Positions 47,927-57,195 of a DNA stretch of 64,000 nucleotides are shown here, one piece after another. This DNA is from Maridesulfovibrio salexigens DSM 2638 (GTDB taxonomy: Bacteria > Desulfobacterota > Desulfovibrionia > Desulfovibrionales > Desulfovibrionaceae): contig NC_012881.1 of assembly GCF_000023445.1 (NCBI RefSeq), positions 3,861,501-3,925,500 on the forward strand. Direction: 5' to 3'. Numbering within the stretch: position 1 is the stretch's first letter; each line of letters begins with the position of its first letter. Below the pieces are notes generated by a model that had not been told where the DNA came from, ran no database searches, and was given only the letters and a program-made list of their open reading frames with translations. The position numbers and the translations under genes were made by a program.

Positions 47927-49222
47927 CTATGCTGCGGGGGCAGTGGTGTGCTTTCCGGTCATAATCTTGAGAATAACTTTATCGGTCTGAGCCATGCCCA
48001 CGGAACCAAGCTGGCCCACGTTATGGATGCAGGTCTCAATGTCGTCATCAAGAATACCGTCTTTACCGGGAATGGAGATACCTTTCATTGCCAGCAGTGC
48101 GGAGTTGATGGCAGCTTCAACTGCGGAAGAAACCTTCAGGGCGCAGGAGGTCTTTGCGCCGTCACAAATCATTCCGGCAATATCACCGAGAGTGTTTTTG
48201 ATGGTGCTTTCCACTTCTTGAAGTCCGCCGCCGAGGATAAGCACAATTCCGCAACCGGAAGCTGTCGCTGCAAGGCTGGCCCCGCAGAGTGCGGAAAGCT
48301 TACCGAGATGGCTCTTCATATGCACTGCGGAAAGGTGGCTGAGGATCAATGCTCTGATCAGCAATTCTTCACTTGCATCACGGCGTCTGGCAAAAGCCAA
48401 AACAGGCAGAGTTGCAGTCAGGCCCTGGTTACCACTGCCGGAGTTGCTCATTACCGGCATCTGAATGCCTTCCATGCGTGCATCGGAAGCTGCTGCAGTC
48501 ATCTTGATAGCGTAGGAGACAATATCATCTGAACGGATACCGTCTTCAATATCCTTGGCAATGGATTTACCTACTTTGAGGCCCCAATCGGAAGCAAGGC
48601 CTTCAGCGGCAACCTTTTCGTTAAGCTCCACAGCTTCAAGAATGAAACGCAGGTCTTCCAGCGGAGCTTCAGTTGCGTATTCATAAATTTCTTTCATGGT
48701 CATGGTGCATCCGGACTCATCTTTATCTTCACTAAGCCACGGAGCAGAGAAAACCTCTTCACCATTCTTTTCCACCAGCACGATGGCTGCATGCGCGCGA
48801 GCAATCACACAGCGAGCGGAATCTTCTCCGGCTTCAACGATAGCTTCCACATAGAGAAGTTCTTCAGTATCAGCCAGTTCAACATGAAGACGCCCGTCAG
48901 CAATCAATTTCTTGCCTTCTGCGAGCTGCGTAGCATCAAGGTCACGCAGAACTTCAAGTGCGAGTTCTGATTTACCGCCGGTAACACCTACAGCAGCGGC
49001 AATATCCAGACCGGTCATTCCGGTGCCGGGAACACCAACGCCCATGCCGTTCTTAAGCAGGTTACCGCTGACTTTCACAACTACCTTTTCAGCCTCTTTA
49101 CCGAGGGTTTCAGCAGCCTTGGCAGCAGCAAGAGCGATTGCAACGGGCTCTGTACAACCCAGAGCAGGAACAACTTCACGTTTGAGAATTTTTGCGAATT
49201 CAGACCATTTTTTATTGATCAT
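47927..49222 (-). CDS. cyuA: L-cysteine desulfidase family (CyuA/YhaM-like)
   Basis: 431 residues. The N-terminal GCTEPVAIALAAAKA motif (Cys23) and GVGVPGTGMTGLDIAAAVG, SNSGSGNQGLTATLPV and the cysteine-bearing ASGCGIVLILGGG and MICDGAKTSCALKV segments are characteristic of UPF0597/CyuA, a 4Fe-4S enzyme degrading cysteine to pyruvate, sulfide and ammonia. It is the last of three genes in an amino-acid catabolic unit with a symporter and RidA. L-serine or other substrates are possible. Confidence 0.9.
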   Translation of the reverse strand: MINKKWSEFAKILKREVVPALGCTEPVAIALAAAKAAETLGKEAEKVVVKVSGNLLKNGMGVGVPGTGMTGLDIAAAVGVTGGKSELALEVLRDLDATQLAEGKKLIADGRLHVELADTEELLYVEAIVEAGEDSARCVIARAHAAIVLVEKNGEEVFSAPWLSEDKDESGCTMTMKEIYEYATEAPLEDLRFILEAVELNEKVAAEGLASDWGLKVGKSIAKDIEDGIRSDDIVSYAIKMTAAASDARMEGIQMPVMSNSGSGNQGLTATLPVLAFARRRDASEELLIRALILSHLSAVHMKSHLGKLSALCGASLAATASGCGIVLILGGGLQEVESTIKNTLGDIAGMICDGAKTSCALKVSSAVEAAINSALLAMKGISIPGKDGILDDDIETCIHNVGQLGSVGMAQTDKVILKIMTGKHTTAPAA

Positions 49223-49361
49223 ATTATGATGCCTCCGACCGCCCTACGGGATTAATAATTTCAAGTTCTTCTTGTAGGGCTGCCGCTATGAAAATTAAAT
49301 ATACTTTGTTCTGAAATCCCTGCGGAGCCACATGGCTCCGCAGGGTAATGGAAGACCGGGC

Positions 49362-50557
49362 TTAGGATGCGCGGGCTTTATCGAGTTCACCGTTGCGGTT
49401 GAAGATACCTTCCATCATCAGAGCAAGGGCACCGTCACCGGTTACGTTACAGGCAGTACCGAAGCTGTCCTGCAGAGCGAATACTGCCAGAAGCAGTGCT
49501 ACACCTGCGGGGTCGAAGCCGAGTACGCCTACAACAATACCGAGGGAAGCCATAACGGTTCCGCCGGGAACACCGGGAGCGCCGATAGCAAAGATACCGA
49601 AGAGCAGGATGAACAGAGCCATTGTGCCTACGGAAGGAAGAGTGCCGTAGAGCATCATGGAGATGGTCATGGCAAAGAAGGTTTCAGTCAGAACGGAACC
49701 GCAAAGGTGGATGGTTGCTCCGAGGGGAACCATGAATTCAACGGTATCCTTGCACAGAGCCTTGGACTTACCTGCGCATTCAAGGGAAACAGGCAGGGTT
49801 GCGGCACTGGACATGGTTCCTACCGCAGTGAGGTATGCGGGAGGATAATGTCTGAAAACTTCAAGGGGATTTCTTTTGGAAATGATTCCGGCAAGGGTGT
49901 ACAGGAAAGCCAGCCAGATAAAATGCCCGATGAGGACGATTACAATAACTTCAAGGAAAACCGGGAGCTGCTTGGTGAGACTGCCTTCGTAAGCAAGACC
50001 TGCAAAGGTGGTTGCGATGAAGAAAGGAAGGACAGGAATAATGATACGGCTTACAACCTGCATCATAATTTTTTCAAATTCGCCGAGCATGTTTTCAAAG
50101 GTCTTGGCTTTACCCAGATGGTTGCGATACCGAGTACAACTGCGGTTACCAGCGCGGTCATTACAGACATGATCGGCGGAATGGACAGCTGGAAAACAAC
50201 TTCGGGAAGCTCGCGAAGACCTTCAACCTGTGTGGCAATGGAAAGATGGGGGATAAGGGCATATCCGGCAACAGCAGCCATTGTGGCAGCACCTGCTGCT
50301 GAAAGGTAAGCGAGGCTGACGCCCACACCCAGCATCTTGGAAGCGTTCTGGCCCAGTCTGGTAATCGCAGGAGCGATAAAAGCCAGAATAACGAGGGGAA
50401 CAGTATAAAAAATAAACTGACCCATTACATATTTAGCAGTAACCACAACTTCCATTACCGCATGGTTGGCAAAAAGACCGATTACAACACCGGCCGCAAT
50501 ACCGATGAGCAGTTTGATAATCAGCCCGAACTCTTTGAATTTTGATTCCTTAGACAT
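49362..50557 (-). pseudogene. Dicarboxylate/amino acid:cation symporter, frameshifted
   Basis: Two overlapping frames make one SDF-family transporter. The first (50557 to 50063) starts MSKESKFKEFGLIIKLL after AAAGGAG. The second (to 49362) holds MLGEFEKIMMQVVSRIII...SSAATLPVSLE...GTACNVTGDGAL. They join if one C is added to the CCC at 50113-50115 (plus strand), giving IATIWGKAKTFENMLGEF and 398 residues. Either the gene is broken by one base or the sequence has an error. Between cyuA and ridA, so an amino-acid uptake role is likely. Confidence 0.85.
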
Positions 50558-50626
50558 TTTTCCACTCCTTTGTAAGAGCCGCAAGCAGCTCTGAAATTTC
50601 ACCCGGCAGCACCACAGCCGGATTAA

Positions 50627-51001
50627 CTATTTAGCCGCAACAGCCTCAATCTCTACGAGAGCACCGAGAGGGAGGTTAGCTACTTCAAAGCAGCTGCGTG
50701 CGGGAAACGGTTCAGAGAAATAAGTCGCGTAAACTTCGTTGATGGCAGCGAAGTCTTCGATGTTCTGAATCAGCACGGTGGTCTTGACCACGTCATCCAT
50801 AGTGGCTCCGGCTGCTTCAAGAACGTACTTAAGGTTATCGAGAGCCTGCTTTGCCTGAGCAGCAGGTCCTTCAGGCATTTTTCCGGTTTCTGCATCAATA
50901 GGCAGCTGACCGGAGGTGAAAACCATATTATCTGTCTCAATTGCGTGAGAGTAGCAGCCTACTGCTGCCGGGGCTTTCTCACTTACAACAACTTTCTTCA
51001 T
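50627..51001 (-). CDS. ridA: RidA family enamine/imine deaminase
   Basis: 124 residues. GCYSHAIETDNMVFTSGQLPIDAETGKM, NLKYVLEAAGATMDDVVKTTVLI and the active-site arginine segment FPARSCFEVANLPLGALVEIEAVA are RidA hallmarks. It hydrolyses 2-aminoacrylate and similar imines released by PLP or Fe-S amino-acid lyases, fitting its place with cyuA and the symporter. First gene of the unit. Confidence 0.95.
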   Translation of the reverse strand: MKKVVVSEKAPAAVGCYSHAIETDNMVFTSGQLPIDAETGKMPEGPAAQAKQALDNLKYVLEAAGATMDDVVKTTVLIQNIEDFAAINEVYATYFSEPFPARSCFEVANLPLGALVEIEAVAAK

Positions 51002-51041
51002 TACTATCTCCTGTATGAATACTTTTCTTTGAGTTCAAAAA

Positions 51042-51097
51042 AACAACCTTCATGTTGTTACTGAAAAACATATAGCGATAAGAAAATCACACGTCAA
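51042..51097 (-). promoter_or_regulatory. Sigma-70 promoter and operator of the ridA-symporter-cyuA unit
   Basis: Minus strand TTGACG (51092-51097), 17-base spacer, TATATG (51069-51074): a good sigma-70 promoter. Ten bases past the -10, AACAAC-N6-GTTGTT (51042-51059) is a perfect inverted repeat across the start region, well placed for repression. The imperfect palindrome GTGATCAATCAC (51207-51218) lies further upstream. The nearby PAS-HTH protein is the natural candidate regulator. Confidence 0.7.
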
Positions 51098-51239
51098 TAA
51101 GAATTTATTCTAACGAGAAAAAATTATTAATGACAAACAAAAAAAATCTTATATTTTGATAAATTTTATTAAATATTAATTTTTTGAGCCTAAAAATTCG
51201 AAATAAGTGATCAATCACCTTTTTTTGTACACAAAACAA

Positions 51240-51278
51240 AAAACCGGACCAAACTCAACTCGAGTTCGATCCGGTTTT
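51240..51278 (-). terminator. Terminator of the PAS-HTH regulator gene
   Basis: AAAACCGGA (51240-51248) and TCCGGTTTT (51270-51278) pair, with an inner AACTCGAGTT palindrome in the loop, followed on the minus strand by TTTGTTTTG. It insulates the regulator gene from the ridA promoter. Confidence 0.85.
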
Positions 51279-51310
51279 AAGCACAATGTCAAGCGTCAAG
51301 CTTGCAAGAA

Positions 51311-52024
51311 CTACTTATCGTTTACTTTCTGCAAATATCTATAAACAGTGGCTTCGGACACGACCAAATGCTTGGCTACATCCTTGATAGCCCCTTTTAA
51401 CATAAACACACCACGATCATTAAGAGTAGAAACCACATCCATTTTTTCTTCAGAAGTCATACGCTCAGGAAGGATATTTGTATCAGAGATAACCCTTACA
51501 ATCAGTGATTCTGTCAGGTCTTCCATAGATTTCGGAAAAGTCTCACTGTGTTCTTCCTCTTTTGCTGACGCGGAGTAATCTTCTTTACGTACGCTGCGAT
51601 CAAATCCCGCACTGTGAATAACTTTATTAGTAAGGTCACGGGCGGCCAGCATGTCGGAGGTATCCATGTTCAGGCAGAGCATGCCGAGCAGCTCCCCTTC
51701 GGAATCCTTAATAAAATATGTCGCAGAATGGAGGATATGACCGTTTCTGCCCTCAGTGGTATAGCCCATCATCCAGTCTTTTTCACGGTAGACCTCATTC
51801 ACCATAAACTTTAGGGCCAGATCGGTCAGAGGTGCGCCAACACCGCGCCCGGAAATATGTTCATTGGCAATGGCAAGGACAGACTTTTCCTTGCTGGTAG
51901 TATCATGCAGGACTACCTCGCAATTCTCGCCCAGAAATGTTCCCAAAAATTCAACAAAAGGAACATAGTTATCAATCTTTCTTGATTTAGCTTTAGATTT
52001 GGCTGGCAAAAGACTCTCCCTCAT
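51311..52024 (-). CDS. YheO/DauR-like PAS and HTH transcriptional regulator
   Basis: 237 residues. N-terminal YheO-type PAS domain (about 20-125: NYVPFVEFLGTFLGENCEVVLHD, DSEGELLGMLCLNMD), then a C-terminal HTH_22-type helix-turn-helix (about 195-235: DRGVFMLKGAIKDVAKHLVVSEATVYRYLQKV). Relatives control D-arginine or cysteine-related catabolism. Upstream of and co-directional with ridA-symporter-cyuA, so it probably controls that unit. Effector unknown. Confidence 0.88.
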   Translation of the reverse strand: MRESLLPAKSKAKSRKIDNYVPFVEFLGTFLGENCEVVLHDTTSKEKSVLAIANEHISGRGVGAPLTDLALKFMVNEVYREKDWMMGYTTEGRNGHILHSATYFIKDSEGELLGMLCLNMDTSDMLAARDLTNKVIHSAGFDRSVRKEDYSASAKEEEHSETFPKSMEDLTESLIVRVISDTNILPERMTSEEKMDVVSTLNDRGVFMLKGAIKDVAKHLVVSEATVYRYLQKVNDK

Positions 52025-52195
52025 AATAATTTTTTATCAGCTCCAGAATTTTTTGTACTCATGATAATTTTTTTGTCAATCTTACTTTTAAGCAAAACCG
52101 ATTTGCGCAAAATTTCACTAAAACCTAGCACTGTATTTTTGTCCGCACCCGTTGTATGCTTTGGGTTACCTACCAACACTAACACCTCGCCAAAT

Positions 52196-53197
52196 ATGTC
52201 CATTGATAAATTCGATTTTGATTCGACCTTGCTGACTGTAAATTTCGCAACCCGCCTTCTAGCGATGGAAGTTGATCCGGATATACTTGTAGACCGTGTT
52301 CTGGAAGCTTTCTGTGATCTGGGCAACTGTCAGGACGCAACCCTGATGATGTATGATGAGTACGATCAACTCAAAGGAATCGCCGCTTCACTGCAAAGGC
52401 GCAGATTCATAATCGATGAAGAAATTCCTCTGACAAAAGCAATGGAAGAGGCTGCTCAATCTTTGAAGCCTGTAGTCCGGCCGGTCTGCGATGACTCAAT
52501 CTACCCCCTGCCTTCAGAATGCTGCGACACAGACAAAACATGCCTCTGCGTACCGCTGGTAGGTTCCCGTGACCGCATAAGAGGCTTTGTGACTCTTTAC
52601 CGCGCCAAGGAGCAGCAATGGGATATTTCCGAACTCTTTCAGTTGGGAATCATTTCAACAGTAGCTGCAATCTCCATCGAAAATTCAAGGCTTTTTCGCC
52701 AGACCATAGAAGACAGCCTTACCGGACTGTATATGCGCCGCTATCTTTTCATCAGGATGCGCGAGGAAATCCAACGCTTTAAACGCCGTGGCGGTCCGCT
52801 TTCCGTAATCATGATCGATGTGGACAATTTCAAGAACGTTAACGATACATACGGACATGCAACCGGAGATGCAGTTCTACGTTCCGTGGGACATATCCTG
52901 CACGAAAACAGCCGTCAGGGAGTGGATATCCCCTGTCGCTACGGCGGAGAGGAATTTGTTATTCTCATGCCCGGTTCAGAAAAAAGAGAAGCTGAAATTG
53001 TAGCGGAAAGGATCAGGGCAGCCTGTGAAGATGCAACGATTTCCGCGCCGGAAGGAAAAATAAAGATCACTGCCAGCTGCGGTATTGCTTCTGTTGAAGA
53101 ATGTCAGGAACCGTCAGCCGATGCATTACTGAATATTGCGGATAAAAGGCTCTACTGCGCCAAGGAATCCGGACGTAACCGGGTAGTGGCAAGATAA
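52196..53197 (+). CDS. GAF-GGDEF diguanylate cyclase
   Basis: 333 residues from ATG 52196 (MSIDKFDFDSTLL); the longer frame to 52061 runs through the divergent promoter region and looks artificial. GAF domain (about 20-170) and GGDEF (about 175-333) with an active CRYGGEEFVILMPG. The canonical RxxD I-site is not formed: the preceding residues are RQGVD, one spacing too long. It likely makes c-di-GMP, with weaker product inhibition predicted. No membrane segment. Confidence 0.88.
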   Translation: MSIDKFDFDSTLLTVNFATRLLAMEVDPDILVDRVLEAFCDLGNCQDATLMMYDEYDQLKGIAASLQRRRFIIDEEIPLTKAMEEAAQSLKPVVRPVCDDSIYPLPSECCDTDKTCLCVPLVGSRDRIRGFVTLYRAKEQQWDISELFQLGIISTVAAISIENSRLFRQTIEDSLTGLYMRRYLFIRMREEIQRFKRRGGPLSVIMIDVDNFKNVNDTYGHATGDAVLRSVGHILHENSRQGVDIPCRYGGEEFVILMPGSEKREAEIVAERIRAACEDATISAPEGKIKITASCGIASVEECQEPSADALLNIADKRLYCAKESGRNRVVAR

Positions 53198-53209
53198 AAG
53201 ACTGACAGC

Positions 53210-53635
53210 TTAACGCTGCCAGTCCATTAAAATTTCTACTCGTCCGGTATGCTCGTCAACACGATCTTCAACTATCGTGAAGCCATGTTTTGTGTAGAAC
53301 GAAACAGACGGTCCGTTCTCTTTATAGACGCAAAGATTAAGGTTTTCATGCTCATCTTTTGCATGTTGCAGAAGCTGAGAGCCAAGTCCCGCACCCTGTT
53401 TATCTACAGAAATAAAAAGGGCGGCAACGGTTTCACCAATAAGGCTGATAAAGCCCGCAATATCGCCATCTTTTTCAATTACCAATGTCTCTGCGGCAGG
53501 CAGGTATTCATTGCGCATGGCATCTACATTGCTTTCCCAGAACTCAGCGGGAACGAAATAATGAGCCTTGATTGATGCTTCAAGCCACAAACTGCTTAAA
53601 AGACCATACTCTTCGGGCAAAGCCTTTCTGATCAT
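53210..53635 (-). CDS. GNAT family N-acetyltransferase
   Basis: 141 residues. Acetyl-CoA-binding motif with DKQGAGLGSQLLQHAKDEH, a variant of Q/RxxGxG/A, and the C-terminal NGPSVSFYTKHGFTIVEDRVDEHTG typical of GNAT folds. Substrate unknown. Starts one base before the tatD stop region and is probably co-transcribed with it. Confidence 0.87.
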   Translation of the reverse strand: MIRKALPEEYGLLSSLWLEASIKAHYFVPAEFWESNVDAMRNEYLPAAETLVIEKDGDIAGFISLIGETVAALFISVDKQGAGLGSQLLQHAKDEHENLNLCVYKENGPSVSFYTKHGFTIVEDRVDEHTGRVEILMDWQR

Positions 53636-53636
53636 C

Positions 53637-54467
53637 CTATTCCTCTAAGCCGAAGAATTCGTGCGCGTTATCTGAACAAATCTTCCAAAGCTCGTTCACT
53701 TCCATACCCTTCAATTCCGCTACCTTGGCAGCAGTGAAGACAACAAATGCAGGCTCGTTACGCTTACCGCGCCAAGGTTCAGGAGTCAGATACGGGCAAT
53801 CAGTTTCCAGCACCATACGTTCTACGGGGATAGACCTAACCGCTTCCTGCGCAATCTCATTCTTTTTGTAGGTAACAGGACCGGGGATGGAAATGTACCA
53901 GCCGTGATCAATAATGCGCTTTGCGGTTTCCGCTTCACCGCCGAAGCAATGCCAGAGCAACGGTTTGCCGGACCAACCGAAATCTTCCAGAACCTCAAGG
54001 GTCCGCTCATGAGCATCCCGGCTATGGATAACCACCGGAAAATCCAGCTCTTCAGCCAGCTGAAGCTGCTTGCGAAACACATCTTCCTGTACATCGTAAG
54101 GCACTCGGTCCCAGTAAAAATCAAGCCCGATCTCACCGACTGCCTTCAAACGCGGATCAGCCTTGAAAGCCTCACGCATGGCATCAATATCTTCTTCCAC
54201 AAACTTGCCGGAGTCATTCGGGTGTACACCCAGCAAAAAGAACACTTCCGGGTAATCCGCAAAAAGTCCTTTGTTATCATGGTAAGCCTGCGGTCCCAAA
54301 AAGACATTGCCGATTTTGCCGACACCGCTTTCTTTGGCCCGGGCCATAACTTCCGGCAGGTCTTCACGATAATCGTCCTGATCCAGATGGGCATGGGTTT
54401 CCACGCCCGGAATATTTATACCCACGCTCTGGGGCAATGCTCTGTTTTTCTTTTTTTTCTTAGCCAT
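53637..54467 (-). CDS. TatD family metal-dependent hydrolase
   Basis: 276 residues. Metal ligands visible: VETHAHLD (HxH), GEIGLDFYWD (Glu), VVIHSRDA (His), HCFGG (His) and ETDCPYL (Asp), the TatD pattern. A lysine-rich N-terminal extension (MAKKKKKNRALPQ) precedes it. Homologues act as 3'-5' DNA exonuclease or D-aminoacyl-tRNA-related hydrolases. Followed by GNAT on the same strand. Confidence 0.94.
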   Translation of the reverse strand: MAKKKKKNRALPQSVGINIPGVETHAHLDQDDYREDLPEVMARAKESGVGKIGNVFLGPQAYHDNKGLFADYPEVFFLLGVHPNDSGKFVEEDIDAMREAFKADPRLKAVGEIGLDFYWDRVPYDVQEDVFRKQLQLAEELDFPVVIHSRDAHERTLEVLEDFGWSGKPLLWHCFGGEAETAKRIIDHGWYISIPGPVTYKKNEIAQEAVRSIPVERMVLETDCPYLTPEPWRGKRNEPAFVVFTAAKVAELKGMEVNELWKICSDNAHEFFGLEE

Positions 54468-54477
54468 TTTATTATCT

Positions 54478-54568
54478 GATGCGCTAGGCGCTTTTTTGAA
54501 AAGATTTCGCCTCCGGCGGCCAGAGAAACTTTTGCAAAAGTTTCTCTGAACTCTTCAAAACCTTTTAG
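54478..54568 (+). repeat. Composite intergenic repeat, copy D
   Basis: GATGCGCTAGGCGC followed by TTTTTT (54478-54497), then GCCTCCGGCGGCC, a hairpin CAGAGAAACTTTTG-CAAAAGTTTCTCTG (perfect 14-bp arms) and AACTCTTCAAAACCTTTTAGTA. Head and tail match copy B, and the 5' module recurs inverted at 55746. It lies between tatD and the downstream end of a glycosyltransferase. Confidence 0.8.
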
Positions 54569-54640
54569 TAGGGGATTTGAATTTTCGCGAAAGGATGTAC
54601 CTGAGAGGAACAAATCACAGATTACACGAATAAAAAATTC

Positions 54641-55624
54641 TTAAAAATTGTCCCAGATATCCAGAACGGTCTTTTCCTGCTCTTCCATGGTGTATGAACG
54701 GATGGTCTGTTGCCCTGCTTCAAGAGCACTGTCAAGGATAGAGCCGCCCTCGCGCCAGAGGATAATAGCTTTTTCAAGGTTGAAAGCTGCATCAAGCACG
54801 TCCGCATCAGCTGACCAGAATCCGTTGCCGGACCACGGCACTTCGCGCAGCGGCCACCAAGGTTTGAAAGTCGCACCTTCTATCTGGCGCATGTAATCCC
54901 AGCCGCCGAAACCGGAAAATCCAACGGGAATACAACCGGATGCTAAAGACTCCAGAGGGGGAAGCGGACAACCTTCCGGAAAACCGGAAACAAGAAAAAT
55001 ATGACAGGAACGCAAAGCATCAGCCACCCCCTGTGCATCCATTCCGGCAATCTCCACCCAACGAACTTCAGCCCCGGGATTGCGGGATTCAAAAATAGAT
55101 TTAATCTGGCTCACAAGAGCCTTATTCTTACGCGGCATGTACGCGATTTTAATTTTCCCACCGGACTTCTTTTCTGGAGGATAAAAAAGATTTGTATCAA
55201 TACCCGGCCTCAAGATTGGCGAAACTTTGCCCACGGTCTGCTGCATGAACCATTCAACTGGATGGGAGACCGCCAGAAATGAAACAGGCAGATTAGTCCA
55301 CGAAACGCCCTCCGGCAAAGATGAAAACAGATACGCCCAGTTCTGACAGTAAACCACACAGCGAGCCCCGGCGTTCAATCCCGGAGCGAGACTGTTCACC
55401 CACCCCTCAGGCACCAGCCAGAGATCATCTGTAGTAAGTTTGACTTCATCCCAATGAACAGGGTCAGGATACCCTTCTGCAATCTGCGGCATCCAGCTTC
55501 CTTTCTCACGCATAACAAGCTGAACATCCTTACCGTGGCGGGCGAGGATTGAAGCAATCTGGCAAAAAACGGTGATTCCACCGGTAGGCTTACGAACCGG
55601 AGGTATGAATATATATGTTTTCAT
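54641..55624 (-). CDS. Glycosyltransferase family 1/4-like protein
   Basis: 327 residues from ATG 55624 (MKTYIFIPPVRKPTGGITVFCQIASILARHG); the longer frame is unlikely. GT-B-like: GGITVF near residue 15, DTNLFYPPEKKSGGKIKIAYMPRKNKAL in the hinge, and the donor-site EGCPLPPLESLASGCIPVGFSGFGGWDYM. The acceptor is unknown. The gene stands alone and is bracketed by inverted copies D and E of the composite repeat. Confidence 0.85.
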   Translation of the reverse strand: MKTYIFIPPVRKPTGGITVFCQIASILARHGKDVQLVMREKGSWMPQIAEGYPDPVHWDEVKLTTDDLWLVPEGWVNSLAPGLNAGARCVVYCQNWAYLFSSLPEGVSWTNLPVSFLAVSHPVEWFMQQTVGKVSPILRPGIDTNLFYPPEKKSGGKIKIAYMPRKNKALVSQIKSIFESRNPGAEVRWVEIAGMDAQGVADALRSCHIFLVSGFPEGCPLPPLESLASGCIPVGFSGFGGWDYMRQIEGATFKPWWPLREVPWSGNGFWSADADVLDAAFNLEKAIILWREGGSILDSALEAGQQTIRSYTMEEQEKTVLDIWDNF

Positions 55625-55677
55625 AATTTTGTTTCCTTGGACGGAACATACAACTGATCCAACCAAACAACAACTAT

Positions 55678-55765
55678 CCTAACCAAAGGAGCAAAGCCCT
55701 ATTCAAACGTCTTTGAAAGAGAGAGGCGGGGTTTGGGGAAGGCATAAAAAAGCGCATAGCGCATC
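55678..55765 (-). repeat. Diverged composite repeat, copy E (inverted to D)
   Basis: On the minus strand, GATGCGCTATGCGC followed by TTTTTT (55746-55765) matches the head of copy D at 19 of 20 positions. The far end CTCTTTCAAAGACGTTTGAATAGGGCTTTGCTCC and TTTGGTTAGG resembles the tails of copies B and D. The middle hairpin is absent or lost. D and E enclose one glycosyltransferase gene. Confidence 0.55.
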
Positions 55766-55791
55766 AAAACCATTCATGTTATTAAATTCAC

Positions 55792-57192
55792 GTGTCAAAC
55801 GAAGCTCAATATATAATCAGCGGCCTGATGGGTCAGCAATTCAAGCTCCCGGACCTTTTAAACGAGGTTCCTATCGGTATTGCCGTGCTGGATATCGAGG
55901 GCAGGGTCAAACTGGTCAACCGCGCATGGCAGACCATCACCGGGGCTGATCCTGACGCCATGCAGGGTTTGAAATGCTACCTTGGACTTCGTTGCGACTA
56001 CTGTTTCAAAGGCTGCCCGGTTATGGCCGACAAAGCAGATTTCCAAACAGTATCAGTGGATGCGGATATCATTGATCGCACAAGGACCAAGGTACCCATC
56101 CGACTCAATATTTCACCTATCGTTAACAGCGACAATGTCATTTCCGGATACATAGAAACCATTCAGGATATCAGGCAGGTTGCAGAACTTAGCAGCACAG
56201 CCAGTAAAGCCTACTCACTTGGCGGATTGATCGGCACCAGCCCGGAAATGGTGAAAATTTTCAGCATGGTTCCATCCATTGCTGCCACGGACTCATCAGT
56301 ATTGATCACCGGGGAGACCGGGACAGGTAAAGACGTACTTGCCGAAGCCATCCACAATGCCTCGGATCGTGCAGGTGCTCCGTTTATTAAAGTAAACTGT
56401 GGCGCTCTGCCCGAAACCCTGCTCGAATCTGAATTATTCGGGCACGTTAAAGGAGCTTACACCGGAGCAAATGAAGACCGCCCCGGACGCATCAAACTGG
56501 CCCATAACGGTTCATTCTTTTTGACGGAGATAGGCGACCTGCCCCTACCTTTGCAGGTAAAACTGCTTTCTTTTCTGGATGATAAGGTCATCCACCCGCT
56601 TGGAAGCTCTCGTGGCTTTAATGCTGATGTACGGGTAATTGTCGCCACCCACCGGGACCTCAAAAAGATGGTTCATGAAAAGACATTCCGTGCCGACCTG
56701 CTCTTCAGGCTAAATGTAGTCCATCTGCATCTGCCGCCCCTGCGGGAACGCGGCGACGATATTTTGTTGCTCAAGAACCATTTCCTGATGGAATACTGCA
56801 ACAAATTCAACAAGAAGATTAAAGGTTTTTCCAAAAAATCAGCCAAAATTTTATCTGCTTACAGATACCCCGGTAACGTGCGCGAACTTAGCAATATCGT
56901 GGAATACGCTGTTAACTTCTGCGACCGGGACTTAATCGGATCTGCACACCTGCCCGCCTATCTGACCGAGCAGGATATACTGCGGCCTGTCACTGAGTCC
57001 GCCCATGCAGCGCAGGAACGAACCGCTCCTTTGGAATACTCATCTGCCCAGAACTGGGATGATGCTGAAAAGCAAATGATCATGGACACTCTGCTCAAAT
57101 GCGGAGGACGTAAAGGCGAGGCCGCCTCACGGCTTGGCTGGTCCCGCGCCACCCTCTGGCGCAAGATGAAGAAACACTCCATCACCGGATAA
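55792..57192 (+). CDS. Sigma-54 enhancer-binding regulator with PAS domain
   Basis: 466 residues from GTG 55792. PAS domain (about 18-125) with a cysteine cluster CYLGLRCDYCFKGCPV, then AAA+ (about 145-375) with Walker A GETGTGKD, the sigma-54 loop as GAYTGA, R-fingers region and FRLNVV, and a C-terminal Fis-type HTH (GRKGEAASRLGWSRATLWRKMK). The Walker B reads FFLTEIGDL, with Thr where nearly all relatives have Asp. It probably activates the RpoN promoter at 57710. Confidence 0.93.
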   Translation: MSNEAQYIISGLMGQQFKLPDLLNEVPIGIAVLDIEGRVKLVNRAWQTITGADPDAMQGLKCYLGLRCDYCFKGCPVMADKADFQTVSVDADIIDRTRTKVPIRLNISPIVNSDNVISGYIETIQDIRQVAELSSTASKAYSLGGLIGTSPEMVKIFSMVPSIAATDSSVLITGETGTGKDVLAEAIHNASDRAGAPFIKVNCGALPETLLESELFGHVKGAYTGANEDRPGRIKLAHNGSFFLTEIGDLPLPLQVKLLSFLDDKVIHPLGSSRGFNADVRVIVATHRDLKKMVHEKTFRADLLFRLNVVHLHLPPLRERGDDILLLKNHFLMEYCNKFNKKIKGFSKKSAKILSAYRYPGNVRELSNIVEYAVNFCDRDLIGSAHLPAYLTEQDILRPVTESAHAAQERTAPLEYSSAQNWDDAEKQMIMDTLLKCGGRKGEAASRLGWSRATLWRKMKKHSITG

Positions 57193-57195
57193 ATT

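Noticed and set aside
49332-50309. 325-codon plus-strand frame across the symporter
   Set aside because: The minus-strand symporter reading has family motifs; this frame is polar low-complexity sequence without a start signal.
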